Positions 21,706 to 33,668 of a DNA stretch of 64,000 bases are shown piece by piece. The position numbers and the translations under genes are program-made. Under the pieces are notes generated by a model, which was not told where the DNA came from, ran no database searches, and worked only from the letters and a program-made list of their open reading frames with translations. The DNA is from Cranoglanis bouderius (lineage: Eukaryota > Chordata > Actinopteri > Siluriformes > Cranoglanididae), in contig CM042559.1 of assembly GCA_023630585.1 (NCBI GenBank), forward strand, positions 1,786,501 through 1,850,500. The letters are read 5' to 3'. Every line of letters begins with the position of its first letter. The stretch's first letter is position 1.

Positions 21706-22800
21706 TCCAGTCTCAAAATTATTCAACCCCCTGAATAGAATCCCTCACAATAGCACAAATATGCAAAATAGGTGTTGTCTCAAGCACCCCTGATGTACCT
21801 AATCAAGGGCTTCATTAGTTCCACCTGGTGTGCTTTAGCTGGCACACATGAACTGGCTAGGGGCAAAAAATACATGAAATACCTGGACAGGGCAGAAACA
21901 GGACGCTATCAACGGCTGCAACCAGCTTTCTGAGAAGGCAGGTTGTGAAAAACCCTCAAGTGACTGCAAAAGACCTGGAGCAAGACTTGGTGGCAACAGG
22001 CACTGAGCTTTCAGTGAGCACAGTATGGCGCGTACTAAACACAGAAGGTATCCATGCCAGGACTGCAAGACTTACACCACTACTGACCCAAAAGCACAAG
22101 AAAAGTCGGCTCAAAATCATATAAATAAGCCACAGAAGTTTTGGGATTCTGTTCTGTGGAGTGATGAAACAACACTGGAACTTTTTGGCACGATGGATCA
22201 GCGGTATATCTGGAGAAAGGAGAATGAAGAAAGAACAATCTGTCCACAGTCATGCATGCTGGTGGCTCGGTGATGCTTTTCATCCTCAGCGTGTGGAAGG
22301 CAAGCTTGATTCATTGAAGTATCAGGAAATTCTAGGAGAAAAAGTCATGCCGTCTGTGAGGAAGCTGAAGCTTGGGCATCATTGGACCTTCCAACAGGAC
22401 AATGACCCCAAGCATACCTCAAATTCCACCAAGGCTTGGTTGCAGAAGAAGTCCTGGAAGATTCTACAGGGCCTGTCAGTCACCTGACTTGAATCCCATA
22501 GAATACCTCTGGTGGGAGTTGAAGAACAAGCAAACCCAAGAATATTACTGAACTAGAGGCCATTGCTCATGAGGAATGGACTAAGATTCCTCAGGAATGC
22601 TGCCAGAAGCTGGTGTCTGACTATGCATCTCATTTGCAGTAGGTCATAACAGCAAAAGGGTGCTCTACTAAGTACTAAAGATGCTTGCCATGAAGGGGTT
22701 GAATAATTTTGAGACTGGAGAAGTCATTATCAGTTGCATTTTCAGTTGAATTTGGGGAAACCACTTGAAGCATTCGTTGTGTTGAGCTATTTCAATTCAA
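21706..22800 (+). mobile_element. Tc1 element relic, 'CAGTCTCAAAATTATTCAACC' family
   Basis: Inverted blocks 'agtctcaaaattattcaacc' (21709) and 'ggttgaataattttgagact' (22697) bracket a degraded + strand transposase. Readable pieces include KTYTTTDPKAQ, a WSDETTLELFG-like first Asp region, HWTFQQDNDPKHTSNSTKAW with the second Asp, and SPDLNPIEYLWWELKNK with the Glu. Many stops and frameshifts separate them. Extra family sequence continues to about 22800 on the right but not on the left, so the left end is truncated. Confidence 0.75.
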
Positions 22801-23209
22801 CACAAACCCATGAATTAAGACAGAGATATAAATATATAATATAATAAAGCTAATCCTTAAATTATGACAAAAGAAATGTCACAGTATAAATGGACAAATT
22901 AAAAAAATATATTTTTATTATTAATGTTATATAAATATAAATATAATAAATATTTTTATTGGCATAGTAGTGAGTCAAAATAATTTAAACTTCTGTTTTT
23001 CACCACATGCAAGTCAGCTGTGTCATGCACGCGCTTGGTAATTTACGGGCAATTGGCATTCATCAACATACACATGCAAGCACAAAGAAAAACAGTGTTT
23101 CAGAAACTTTTGTAAATCAGGCAGAAATTTTTAGTTCAGTTTGGTTTACGTAAACGTTTACACACAATTTTACAAAAACATTGATAAATAAGGCCCACTG
23201 CTATTAAGT

Positions 23210-23788
23210 GTAGGTGATGACATTTGTAATTGTTTATGCTACATTAAGGAATTTACACCATTCTAAGGTCCTATCAGGCAAAATGGAAAAATCGTCTTCT
23301 TCCTTCTCCTCTGCCAAGAGTCACTTATCCTCTATCAGGAGTTTTGAAAAGAGCATGGCAACTATGAATTATTGAATTGCTAGTGTTTGAGAAAAAATAT
23401 AAACATCCCCATAGAAATGTGAAAATACTGCCTGTCAATGGACATGGTTTAATTGTACACAGGAAATATATTGTGGTTGGTTGAAGGGATTACTAAAGAT
23501 GAATGAAAGTTCCGTTAAGGCTGTAGAGTATTTAGATGTATGCAAATTATATTCTGGCTAGATATTAGATATAGTTCACTGAGTGCACAGAGGTCTTCTT
23601 ATTACCCGTGTTGTTTAGTTGAGGCTTGTATTGGATCTGTGTTCTGAAAATCTTGGTCCACTAAACCAGGGGCTTAGAAATACTGTAAACTGTAGCAAGA
23701 GTTCAGTCATAAAAAAAACTAATTCAAATTGTAGCAACATGTCTGTGTGGATGGTTGTGCTTGTCTTAATCAGTTGAACTGGATGATA
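23210..23788. other. Unassigned non-coding sequence
   Basis: No gene or mobile element recognised. Confidence 0.5.
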
Positions 23789-23790
23789 TA

Positions 23791-25569
23791 CAGTCCTCTC
23801 TGAAACTATTGGAACAGCAAGACAAATTCATATGTTTGTGCTATACACCAAAGACATTTATTTCCTGGTATTTACCTCATGTGTTAAACAACATAAAACA
23901 TAGAACCTCTTATATCAGGCCACCCAAATTTCAGGCAAACAAAAGTATAGGACAGAGAAGTCTTGAAGTAAATTAAAGTAACACTTAATATTTGGTTGCA
24001 TATATCTTGCTTGCAGTAACTTCATCAAGCCTGTGATGTCACTGATATCACCAAATTGTTGGTTTCTTCTTTTGTGATGCCTTTACAGGCTTTTACTGCA
24101 GCCTCTTTCAGATGTTGTTTGTTTCAGGGGGTTTCTCCCTTCAGTCTCCTATTCAGCAGGTGAAATGCATGCTCAGTTGGGTTAAGGTCTTGTGATTGAC
24201 TTGGCCAGTCTAAAACCTTCCACTTTTTCCCCCTGATGAAGTCCTTTGTTGAGTTGGCAGTGAGTTTTGGATCATTGTCTTGCTGTATGATAAAGTTCCT
24301 CCCGATTCATTTGAATGCATTTCTCTGTAAATTGGCAGACAAAATGTTCCTGTTAACTTCTGAATTCATTCTGCATGACTGCAAGCCCAAGCCACGACAC
24401 TACCTCCACCATGTTTCACAGATGAGTTTCTATATTTTGGATCATGAGCAGATCCTTTCTTTCTCCACACTCTGGCCTTTCCATTACTTTGGTAGAGATT
24501 AGTCTTGGTTCCGGAACATTTGTGGCTCATCTCTCTTACTGCTGATGAGTGGTTTGCATCTGGTGTGGCCGCTATATTTTTGCTCTTAAAGTCTTCTTTG
24601 AATGGCGGATTGTGATGCCTTCACCCCTACCCTGTGGAAGTTGTTGGTGATTTCACTGACTGTTGTTTTTGGGGTTTTCTTCACAGCTCCCACAATGTTT
24701 CTGTCATCAGCTGTTGTTGTTTTCCTTGGCCAACCCTTTCAGTGTCTGTTGCTCAATACACCAGTGGTTTCATTCTTTTTCAGGGCATTCCAAATTGTTG
24801 AATTGGCTATGCCCAACAATTGTGCAATGCCTCTGATCAATTTTCCCTCTTTTTTCAGCTTCAAAATGGCTTGCTTTTCTCCCATAGGCAGCTCTCTGAT
24901 CTTCATGTTGGCTTATCCTTTTTAACAATAAATACAGTCTTCACTGGTGAAACTGAAGGCTAAAACAAAGAGTAGATATTCAGAGCTATTTATTGTTTAA
25001 ACAGTCAATCTAACAGGACACATCTGGGTAACAAGAAACACCTGTCAGTCACATGTTCCAATATTTTAGCTCACCTAAAAATTGGGTGGTCTGATACAAA
25101 ATGTGCTATGTTCTAGGTCATTTAACACATCTACATATAAATACCAGGAAATAAAAGCTAAAATTCTCTATCTGGAGCTTGACTACACTTCACAGTAGTC
25201 ATTGCACACCATGGGAGCACATCACATGAACATTCGTACCTGTTTCTCATCTTTTGGTTATTAATTAGCATGAGTATATAAGTTACTTTTGCACCTCTCA
25301 CATTGTCTTGCTTTGGTTATTTTTTGCTTTCGTTACATTGTCTAGTTTATGTTTGTCTATATGCCTCGTATTTACAGCTCAATTCTTTGGTATTTCTAGT
25401 GTTTTTGTTATTTGTTTCTTTATATTAAAGTGTATTCTGCACTTGTATCAGTCTCCACATTGCCTTACATGACACTTCTTATATTCATCTTTTGATCTCA
25501 AACCCAAATGTCTTCAGTCTACAGTAAAAACAAATGATTTGGCCTCGCCGTTCGAATTGGAGGGGACTG
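23791..25569 (-). mobile_element. Tc1 element, 'CAGTCCCCTCTGAAAC' family, copy 1
   Basis: Left end 'cagtcctctctgaaactatt' and right end '...ggaggggactg' are inverted repeats, flanked by TA (23789-23790 and 25570-25571). The transposase is on the - strand but has no long open frame left, and a middle segment is deleted near 24380. Related copies: 37490-38236, 49600-51243 and 57802-60342. An LTR-like sequence interrupts the right arm at about 25173-25474. Confidence 0.85.
25173..25474 (+). mobile_element. Putative solo LTR inside a Tc1 terminal repeat
   Basis: This 302-bp insert splits the Tc1 right arm between 'aaattctc' and 'attcatcttttgatctc', which are adjacent in sister copies. It starts TGGAGCTTGAC, ends CTTACATGACA, has a TATA-like 'gtatataagttac' at about 25273 and an ATTAAA signal near 25425. 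These fit a short solo LTR. I cannot find a perfect target duplication, so the exact boundaries are uncertain. Confidence 0.5.
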
Positions 25570-25621
25570 TATGATGAACGAAATACCCCAACTGTATAAA
25601 GTGTAGTTAATATTCATTATA

Positions 25622-26984
25622 CAGTACTGTGCAAATGGTTTAGGCAGGTGTGAAAAATGCTGTAAAGTAAGAATGCTTTCAAAAATAGACATGCTAATAG
25701 TTTATTTATCAAATAACAAAATGCAAAGTGAGTGAACAGAAGAAAAATCTACATTAAATCAATATTTGGTGTAACTGCCCTTTGCCTTCAAAACAGCATC
25801 AATTTATCAATTCTTCTAGGTACACTTGCACATAGTTTTTGAAGGAATTCAGCAGGTAGGTTAGCTCAAACATCTTGGATAACTAACCACAGTCCTTCTG
25901 TGGATTTAGGCAGCCTCAGTTGCTTCTCTTCTTCATGTAATCCCAGACAGATGATGTTGAGATCAGGGCTCTGTGGGGGCCATACCATCACTTCCAGGAC
26001 TCCTTGTTCTTCTTTATGCTGAAGATAGTTCTCAGTGACTTTCGTTGTATGCTTGGGGTCGTTGTCATGCTGCAGAATAAATTTGGGGCCAATCAGATGC
26101 CTCTCTGGTTGTATTGCATGATGGATAATTATCTTCCTGTACTTCTAAGCATTGAGGAGACCATTAATTCTGACCAAACCCCCAACTCCATTTGCAGACA
26201 TACAGCCCCAAACTTGCAAGGAACCTCCAGCTTGCTTCACTGTTGTCTGCAGACACTCCAGCCTGCTTCACTGTTGTCTGCAGACACTCCAGCCCTTTGG
26301 CAAACAAACTGCCTTCTGCTACAGCCAAATATGTCAAATTTTGACTCATCAGTCCAGAGCACCTGCTGCCATTTTTCTGCGCCCAGTTCCTGTGTTTTCG
26401 TGCATATTTGAATTGCTTGGCCTTGTTTCCACCTTGGCGGTATAGCTTTTTGGCCAGAAGTCTTCCATGAAGGCCACTTCTGACCAGACTTCTCCGGACA
26501 GAAGATGGGTGTAGCTTCATGCCACTGCTTCTATGGTCCACAACGTTGCCCATTTCTTGTGCTTCTACAAAAGACCTTGGACAGCACATTTGGAAACCCC
26601 TGTCTGCCTTGAAATTTCTGCCTGGGAGAGACCTTGCTGATGCAATATAACTACCTTCTGTCTTGCTGCTGTGCTCAGTCTTGCCATGGTGTATGACTTT
26701 TGACAGTAAATTGTCTTCAGCAACCTCACCTTGTTAGCTGAGTTTGGCTGTTCCTCAACCAGTTTTATTTCTCCTACACAGCTGTTTCTGTTTCAGTTAA
26801 TGATCCCTGATTTTGAAGGCAAAGGGTGGTCACACCAAATACTGATTTGATGTAGATTTTTCTTCTGTTCACTCACTTTGCATTTTGAGAATTGATAAAT
26901 ATAAACTATTAACATGTCTATTTTTGAAAGCATGCTTATTTACAGCATTTTTTCACACCTGCCTAAAACTTTTGCACAGTACTG
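25622..26984 (-). mobile_element. Tc1 element, 'AGTACTGTGCAAAAG' family, copy 2
   Basis: Complete termini with TA on both sides. The - strand holds a broken transposase: CPRSFVEAQEMGNVVDHRSS, VRSGLHGRLLAKKLYRQGGN and KAKQFKYARKHRNWAQKNGS, then frameshifts. A short tandem duplication (cttcactgttgtctgcagac..., twice) lies at 26228-26292. Orientation is opposite to copy 1 at 15560-16922. Confidence 0.88.
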
Positions 26985-26986
26985 TA

Positions 26987-27557
26987 TATGTTATACAATT
27001 TTCCTCAGTTCTACTTATTAGGAAGAAAGGACTGTATACCCATTTGAAAAAGCGCTATTGTATCCTCTGTTTGGTTTTTTTTCACAGCAGTTCCTTTAAA
27101 AAGACAGACTGGCTAACCTTGTCAAGCTACTTTTAGTGTTTGCTAAGGTCATACAGTCAATAGTAAATTGTTATGAAATTTAGCTTGTGTTAGTTGCCTT
27201 TGTTTATGCCATCACTTTGTTCACTCACATTGTTCTTCTAGTTATAATATCAGTACAACAAGCTAGCTTAGACATCAAAATGAGCAACACACCAGAAGAA
27301 TGGCAAAGACCTCCCCGCTGAGGGTCTGTCACAGTTTACAGCAATACAAGATATGGCTTTGTTACAGAACTGTCTAGAACTTCAAGTACGTGCGTGTTCA
27401 TCCATGAGGCTCTAAAGCCATCACTCACCTCCTCAAAGTTTTATTCATCACCAACTAAGTCCTATAAAACACATTTATCATAAGGAAAAATATTGGGGGA
27501 CAGAAAGTTATGACAAAGTTATTACTTAAAATAATTTGTGGAGCTATATTTTAAGTT
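26987..27557. other. Unassigned non-coding sequence
   Basis: No gene or mobile element recognised. Confidence 0.5.
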
Positions 27558-27839
27558 ACTAACTCCTTATTTTTTGTTCAAACCAATGACTATATACAAG
27601 TGGACGTCGTGACAGGGAGTCAAAAGTGAAGCCAAAATGTCTCTGAGGCCCTCTAATGTTTACTGAATGGGACCCTCTACCTTGGGTCCCATTCAGTAAC
27701 ATGGGAATGGGCAAGGTTAAAAAGTGTACTGCAGCCAGCCATTAGAAGGCCTCAGAGACATTTTGGCTTCACTTTTGACTCCCTGTCACGACGTCCACTT
27801 GTATATAGTCATTGGTTTGAACAAAAAATAAGGAGTTAG
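27558..27839. mobile_element. Foldback MITE with ~90-bp near-perfect arms
   Basis: The left arm from 'ctaactccttattttttgtt' to 'aatgtctctgaggcc' is mirrored almost perfectly by 'ggcctcagagacatt' to 'aacaaaaaataaggagttag'. A second, smaller palindrome in the loop (actgaatgggaccc/gggtcccattcagt, 27661-27700) would make a nested hairpin. There is no coding capacity. No clear target duplication could be read, so the superfamily is unknown. Confidence 0.8.
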
Positions 27840-28979
27840 CTTGCTCTCATTTTCGTAAAGCAACCGACTAACATCACACTTGACATCATGTCCTCCACTG
27901 TCACTTGTCTGAAGAATGATAGTGCTGTTGATGAAAAGGAGAAAATAAATCTCAACAAACTTTTGCATTGCATGTCATTATCATGTTGTGTGGAGAATGA
28001 GAGCGAAAAACTTTGCCTTAATATAGTGGTATTTCTCCTCATGCTGAATCTGAATTGTATTTTTTAGAGACTGAGTGATCAATGGATGAACATGATGAGT
28101 TGAGAGGAGTGACATTTCTGAACAGTTTTCACTGTCATGGCATGATAATGTCTATTATACTCAGGTTTAGCTGTGACATTAGCAAGGAGGGCTGTTAATA
28201 GCTCCCCGATGCATGTAAGTACTCCTCATCTTTCATCAGCACCCAAACAGATGAGATGAGCCATCAATTTATCAGGCCATGACTGACCACTGGAGCCATC
28301 CAGTGTCATTGAAAATTGGGGGTTGGTGTTCTTCTTCTTATTCAGTAAAATATAACGGCAGTCCTCTGATGAATCCTATCCATTAATATTTGGCTTGTAA
28401 ATTGTTGGCTGCAATTAGTGGCTCTTAATCTCATGCAGTGAGTTAAATGGGGCTTTGGGCCTTTGTCTAAACACCTGGAAAGGTTAATGGGTGTGATATA
28501 GGAACATAAATAGTTTATAGAGTTTCAGAATATGACATAAATCTGCCATATCAGCAAAATATTGCATTTTAACACAAACACATTTTTTCACCTCTTACAT
28601 GACCTTAAGACAGCTACGCTTGCACAATCATGAGACTGATACTCTGGTATTTGTGGTAGTTTGGGGGGGAAATGCACAGTGCCTGCACTCTGCAGCTTTA
28701 CTGTTTCCTCTGTGCAAAGACACCGTTCCAGTTCCAGTTTTCATCAGTTATTTTAAATTTGTATGAATTCGTTTTGACCATAGTAAATGTGTTTTGTTTT
28801 TGTGTGAGCCATATGCATATACCCTTAGTTTATCTCACATTTGTTTTACAAGTATGTTTTATATGTGTGCCTAACTGTGATGCATTTGGGATTTTCACTG
28901 TGTTATTGGGTATTCATACTGAGAAATTACTTATATAAATGTGCCCCCTAGTGCTGTGGTTCTCAAAATTCTCAACTTT

Positions 28980-29019
<40 letters not shown>

Positions 29020-29860
29020 ATGGCACTAAAGTGACATTAAAGATCAAACACTACATAATTTGTTATACTTGTCATAGTTATTATTAAGATATTATAGTTC
29101 TGACCTATTTGACAGGTCACTTGAATTCAATTGAATGGGTTAAGTCAAAACCTTTAAAGAACTTTATATAATGTCAGCTTGCAACTAACTGCAATTTTAA
29201 TAAAAGTAGAAAACATTTTGTTAATATGATACTAAGCTGAAATTTACATTTCAAGATAAGTTTTTCAAGATTAGGTTTTGTGCATAGAAGGCTTAGGAGA
29301 AAAGGCCCTACTGGCAACAGAAAATAAATATGATTCTAATATTCTAATAATGTACTTAATTTTTGAATAGTTGAATTATTTTGGAAAATGAATCTGTGTT
29401 GTGGGGAGTAAGGGAGGTCTGTGGACTTTTTTGTTTTACACTGGATGAGTCTCTGGCTACAAGAAAAGAAAAACCCTGTTTGATGAATTTGGACTTTTTT
29501 TTTTTTTCCTAAAAAGGATGGGTGAGATGGACTCTTCATTTTTAGGATGCATAGTAACCACAATTATTTAAGATGAAAAAGTACTGAGAACACATGATAT
29601 TTTTAGGTGCCTCAACAAGAATACTCTGGTTCCTGATTGGCTGTGCATTCATATCATTTTTAGTGTGAATGTGTGTGGTTAGGACCCAACCTGTGTATGC
29701 ATGCTTTTTCCTGTGTTCGTCACTGCTGCTATGGTGAGAGATGGTTGCAGTAGAGATGTGTGTGCTGTGTTGCTCGGATGAGGTCTCTCTTAGGATTATG
29801 CTCAAAGTATTCTCCCCTGCAAGCAGCTTTCACTAAAGACCAGTTTCAATTACCTTTATA
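27840..29860. other. Unassigned non-coding sequence with a long poly(T)
   Basis: A 37-38 base T run lies at 28981-29018, with another shorter run near 29497. No exons or element ends recognised. Confidence 0.5.
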
Positions 29861-31110
29861 TAGTGGGGGGAAAAAGTATTTGATCCCCTGCTGATTTTGT
29901 ACGTTTGCCCACTGACAAAGAAATGATCAGTCTATAATTTTAATGGTAGGTGTATTTTAACAGTGAGAGACAGAATAACAACAAAAAATCCAGAAAAACA
30001 CATTTCAAAAAAGTTATAAATTGATTTGTATTTTAATGAGGGAAATAAGTATTTGATCCCCTATCAGTAAGCAAGATTTCTGGCTCCCAGGTGTCTTTTA
30101 CAGAGGTAATGAGCTGAGATTAGGAGCACTCTCTTAAAGGGAGTGCTCCTAATCTCAGTTTGTTACCTGTAAAAAGACACCTGTCCACAGAAGCAATCAA
30201 TGAATCAGATTCCAAACTCTCCACCATGGCCAAGACCAAAGAGCTGTCCAAGGATGTCTGGGACAAGATTGTAGACCTACACAAGGCTGGAATGGGCTAC
30301 AAGACCATCGCCAAGCAGCTTGGTGAGAAGGTGACAACAGTTGGTGCGATTATTCGCAAATGGAAGAAACTGTCAGTCTCCCTCAGTCTGGGGCTCCATG
30401 CAAGATCTCACCTCGTGGAGTTTCAATGATCATGAGAACGGTGAGGAATCAGCCCAGAACTACACGGGAGGATCTTGTTAATGATCTCAAGGCAGCTGGG
30501 ACCATAGTCACCAAGAAAACACACGTAGTGGTAACACACTACGCCGTGAAGGACTGAAATCCTGCAGCGCCCACAAGGTCCCCCTGCTCAAGAAAGCACA
30601 TGTACAGGCCCTTCTGAAGTTTGCCTGAATGATTCAGAGGAGAACTGGGTGAAAGTATTGTGGTCAGGTGTGGTCAGATCTCTTTGGCATCAACTCAACT
30701 CGCCGTGTTTGGAGGAGGAGGAATGCTGCCTATGACCCCAAGAACACCATCCCCACCGTCAAACATGGAGGTGGGAACATTATGCTTTGGGGGTGTTTTT
30801 CTGCTAAGGGGACAGGACAACTGCACCGCATCAAAGGGACGATGGACGGGGCCATGTACAGTCAAATTTTGGGTGAGAACCGCCTTCCCTCAGCCAGGGC
30901 ATTGAAAATGACCTTAATGACTTGGAGAGGATCTGCAAAGAGGAGTGGGGCAAAATCCCTCCTGAGATGTGTGCAAACCTGGTGGCCAACTACAAGAAAC
31001 GTCTGACCTCTGTGATTGCCAACAAGGGTTTTGCCACCAAGTACTAAGTCGAAGGGGTCAAATACTTATTAATATTTCCCCTCATTAAAATGCAAATCAA
31101 TTTATAACTT
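29861..31110 (+). mobile_element. Internally deleted Tc1 element, 'AAGTATTTGATCCCC' family, copy 1
   Basis: The left terminus reads 'gaaaaagtatttgatcccct' with a repeat of the same phrase 190 bp in. The + strand carries transposase pieces: MAKTKELSKDVWDKIVDLHK, AGMGYKTIAKQLGEKVTTVG, then a frameshift after RKWKK, then FGINSTRRVWRRRNAAYDP, KHGGGNIMLWGCFSAKGTG and PSARALKM. It then jumps to frame-shifted sequence for NDLEKICKEEW...IANKGFATKY. The stretch with the second Asp and the Glu is deleted at 30909/30910. The right terminus is lost after 31110. The copy at 61106-62255 shares the same lesions. Confidence 0.85.
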
Positions 31111-31424
31111 TATTTGAAAAATAAATTTATAACCTTATTTTAGCTGCAGATGTTGGTGTTCTCAACTGAAGCCCACTCTATGTAATTTATGGTGATATAC
31201 TGTTAAATATCAACAGTAAAAAACTGTAAATGGAAAAGTGGGGGGAAATGTTTATAATACACCAAATAGTAATACAAACCATTCCTGTTATTTTTACTGT
31301 AACAATTTGTAAACCTAAACCAAATTTTGCTGTATAAAATATGGTCTACTTTCAAAAGTGATAGAAAAATACCATCATCTGTTTACCTTTACCTTCAATT
31401 TTACATGTCCAGAATGTTACGTTG

Positions 31425-31690
31425 TTCGGTAATGCGGCAATAGGCGGATGCAAGTGCAGATAAGTCAGTTTATTAGGGATGGTAAAAATATTAGGAACAG
31501 CAGTTAAATCCAAACGTGAGGCAGATATCATGGTCATAAAACAGGCGTGGGTCGTGCGATCTACTAACAGCCTAAACTGGACTAGGCAAGAATAGAAAAC
31601 ACGAGGCGGAAACAGGATCAAAAACCAGTAAACACGAAACAATGTCAAACAGCTTGGTATGAGACAGGACACAAGGTAACTGGGCAAATG
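31425..31690 (-). mobile_element. Gypsy LTR fragment
   Basis: It contains 'ggcggatgcaagtgcag', 'agtcagtttattaggga' and 'gtgaggcagatatcatgg', matching the - strand Gypsy fragment at 21580-21690, and continues further into the LTR. No coding sequence is attached. Confidence 0.6.
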
Positions 31691-31847
31691 CTTTGCAATG
31701 ATACAGAGAAAATGTAGTACAATAAAAAAACAACTAGGTTATACAACCCCAATTCTGAAAAAGTTGGGACAGTATGGAAAATGCTAATAAAAACAAAGAG
31801 GAGTGATTTATAAATGTACTTTGACTCGTATTTAAACAAAAAAAATA

Positions 31848-33318
31848 CAGTATCTCACAAAAGTGAGTACACCCCTCACATTTTTGTAAATATTTTATTA
31901 TATCTTTTCATGGGACAACACTGATGAAATGACACTTTGCTACAATATACAGTAGTGAGTGTACAGCTTGTATAACTGTAAATTTGCTGTCCCCTCAAAA
32001 TAACTCAACACACAGCTATTAATGTCTAAACCGCTGGCAACAAAAGTGAGTACACCCCTAAGTGAAAATGTCCAAATTGGGCCAAAAGTGTCAATATTTT
32101 GTGTGGCCACCATTATTTTCCAGCACTGCCTTAACCCTGTTGGGCATGGAGTTCACCAGAGCTTCACAGGTTGCCACTGGAGTCCTCTTCTACTCCCCCA
32201 TGATGACATCACAGAGCTGGTGGATTTTAGAGACCTTGCACTCCTCCACCTTCCGTTTGAGGATGCCCCACAGATGCTCAATAGGGTTTAGGTCTGGAGA
32301 CATGCTTGGCCAGTCAATCACCTTTAGCAAGGCAGTGGTCGTCTTGGAGGTGTGTTTGGGGTCGTTATCATGTTGGAATACTGCCCTGTGGCCCAGTTTC
32401 CGAAGGGAGGGGATCATGCTCTGCTTGAGTATGTCACAGTACATGTTGGCATTAGCTCCCCAGTGCCGGCAGCACTCATGCAGCCCCAGACCATGATTCT
32501 CCCACCACCATGCTTGACTGTAGGCAAGACACACTTGTCTTTGTACTGCTCACCTGGTTTCCGCCACACACGCTTGACACCATCTGAACCAAATAAGTTT
32601 ATCTTGGTCTCATCAGGCCACAGGACATGGTTCCAGTAATCCATGTCCTTAATCTGCTTGTCTTCAGCAAACCGTTTGTGGGCTTTCTTCTGCATCATCT
32701 TTAGAAGGGGCTTCCTTCTGGGACGACAGCCATGCAGACCAATTTGATGCAGTGTGCGACGTATGGTCTGAGCACTGACAGGCTGACCCCCCCACCCCTT
32801 CAACCTCTGCAGTAATGCTGGCAGCACTCATACGTCTATTCTGCAAAGCCAACCTCTGGATATGATCAGTACGTGCACTCAACTTCTTTGGTCGACTATG
32901 GCGAGGCCTGTTCTGAGTGGAACCTGTCCTGTTAAACTGCTGTATGGTCTTGGCCACCGTGCTGCAGCTCAGTTTCAGGGTGTTGGCAATCTTTTTATAG
33001 CCTAGGCCATCTTTATGTAGAGCAACAATTCTTTTTTTCAGATCCTCAGAGAGTTCTTTGCCATGAGGTGCCATGTTGAACTTCCAGTGACCAGTATGAG
33101 AGAGTGTGAGAGCGATAACACCAAACTTAACACACCTGCTCCCCATTCACACCTGAGACCTTGTAACACTAATGAGTCACATGACACCTGGGAGGGAAAA
33201 TGGCTAATTGGGCCCAATTTGCGTCATTTTGTGTCATTTCTTCAGTGTTGTCCCATGAAAGGATATAATAAAATATTTACAAAAATGTGAGGGGTGTACT
33301 CACTTTTGTGAGATACTG
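31848..33318 (-). mobile_element. Tc1 element, 'CAGTATCTCACAAAAGTGAG' family, copy 1
   Basis: Both termini are intact: 'cagtatctcacaaaagtgag' and its complement, with TA on each side (31846-31847, 33319-33320). Taking it out rejoins the left arm of the outer element exactly as it reads in the right arm. The - strand transposase begins MAPHGKELSEDLKKRIVALH, with LKLSCSTVAKTIQQF (helix-turn-helix), frameshifts near 32790, VLWPDETKINLFG, VFQHDNDPKHTSKTTTALLK, a short in-frame loss, then SPDLNPIEHLWGILKRK. In the first catalytic motif the usual WSDE is now WPDE. Confidence 0.93.
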
Positions 33319-33668
33319 TATATAAAGACAAGGTATTTGATGTTTTACCTAATCAACTGCATAGTTTTGAAAGATAAACATTTATTTTGAAATTGATGCA
33401 TGTAACACGTTCCAAAAAAGTTGTGACGGGGCAATTTAGGACTAACAGCGATGTGACAAGTTGAAATAAGAAGGTGATGTGAAACAGGTGAGCCAATCAT
33501 CTAATCATAGTATATAAGGAGCCTCCAAAAAAGGCCTAGCCCTTCAAGAGCAAGAATAGGTCGAGGCTCACCAATCTGCGAACAGATGCGTCAGCAAATA
33601 ATCCAACACTTTGAGAACAACATTCCCCAAAGACAAATCGGTAGGATTTTGTGCATTTCACCTTCTAC

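Larger units (their letters stand above)
19576..23200. mobile_element. DNA transposon with GGCCTCATTTATCAA termini, filled by nested insertions
   Basis: Left end 'gggcctcatttatcaa' (19576-19591) is mirrored by 'ttgataaataaggccc' (23181-23196). The arms share further blocks (aaatttggcatgaaattt, tgtaaatcaggcag). Everything between about 19790 and 22800 is foreign: a Gypsy 5' end on +, a LINE/SINE piece, a Gypsy 5' end on -, and a Tc1 relic. No transposase of its own is seen. Related ends occur at 42718-42900 and, with a variant terminus, 44359-44949. Confidence 0.6.
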
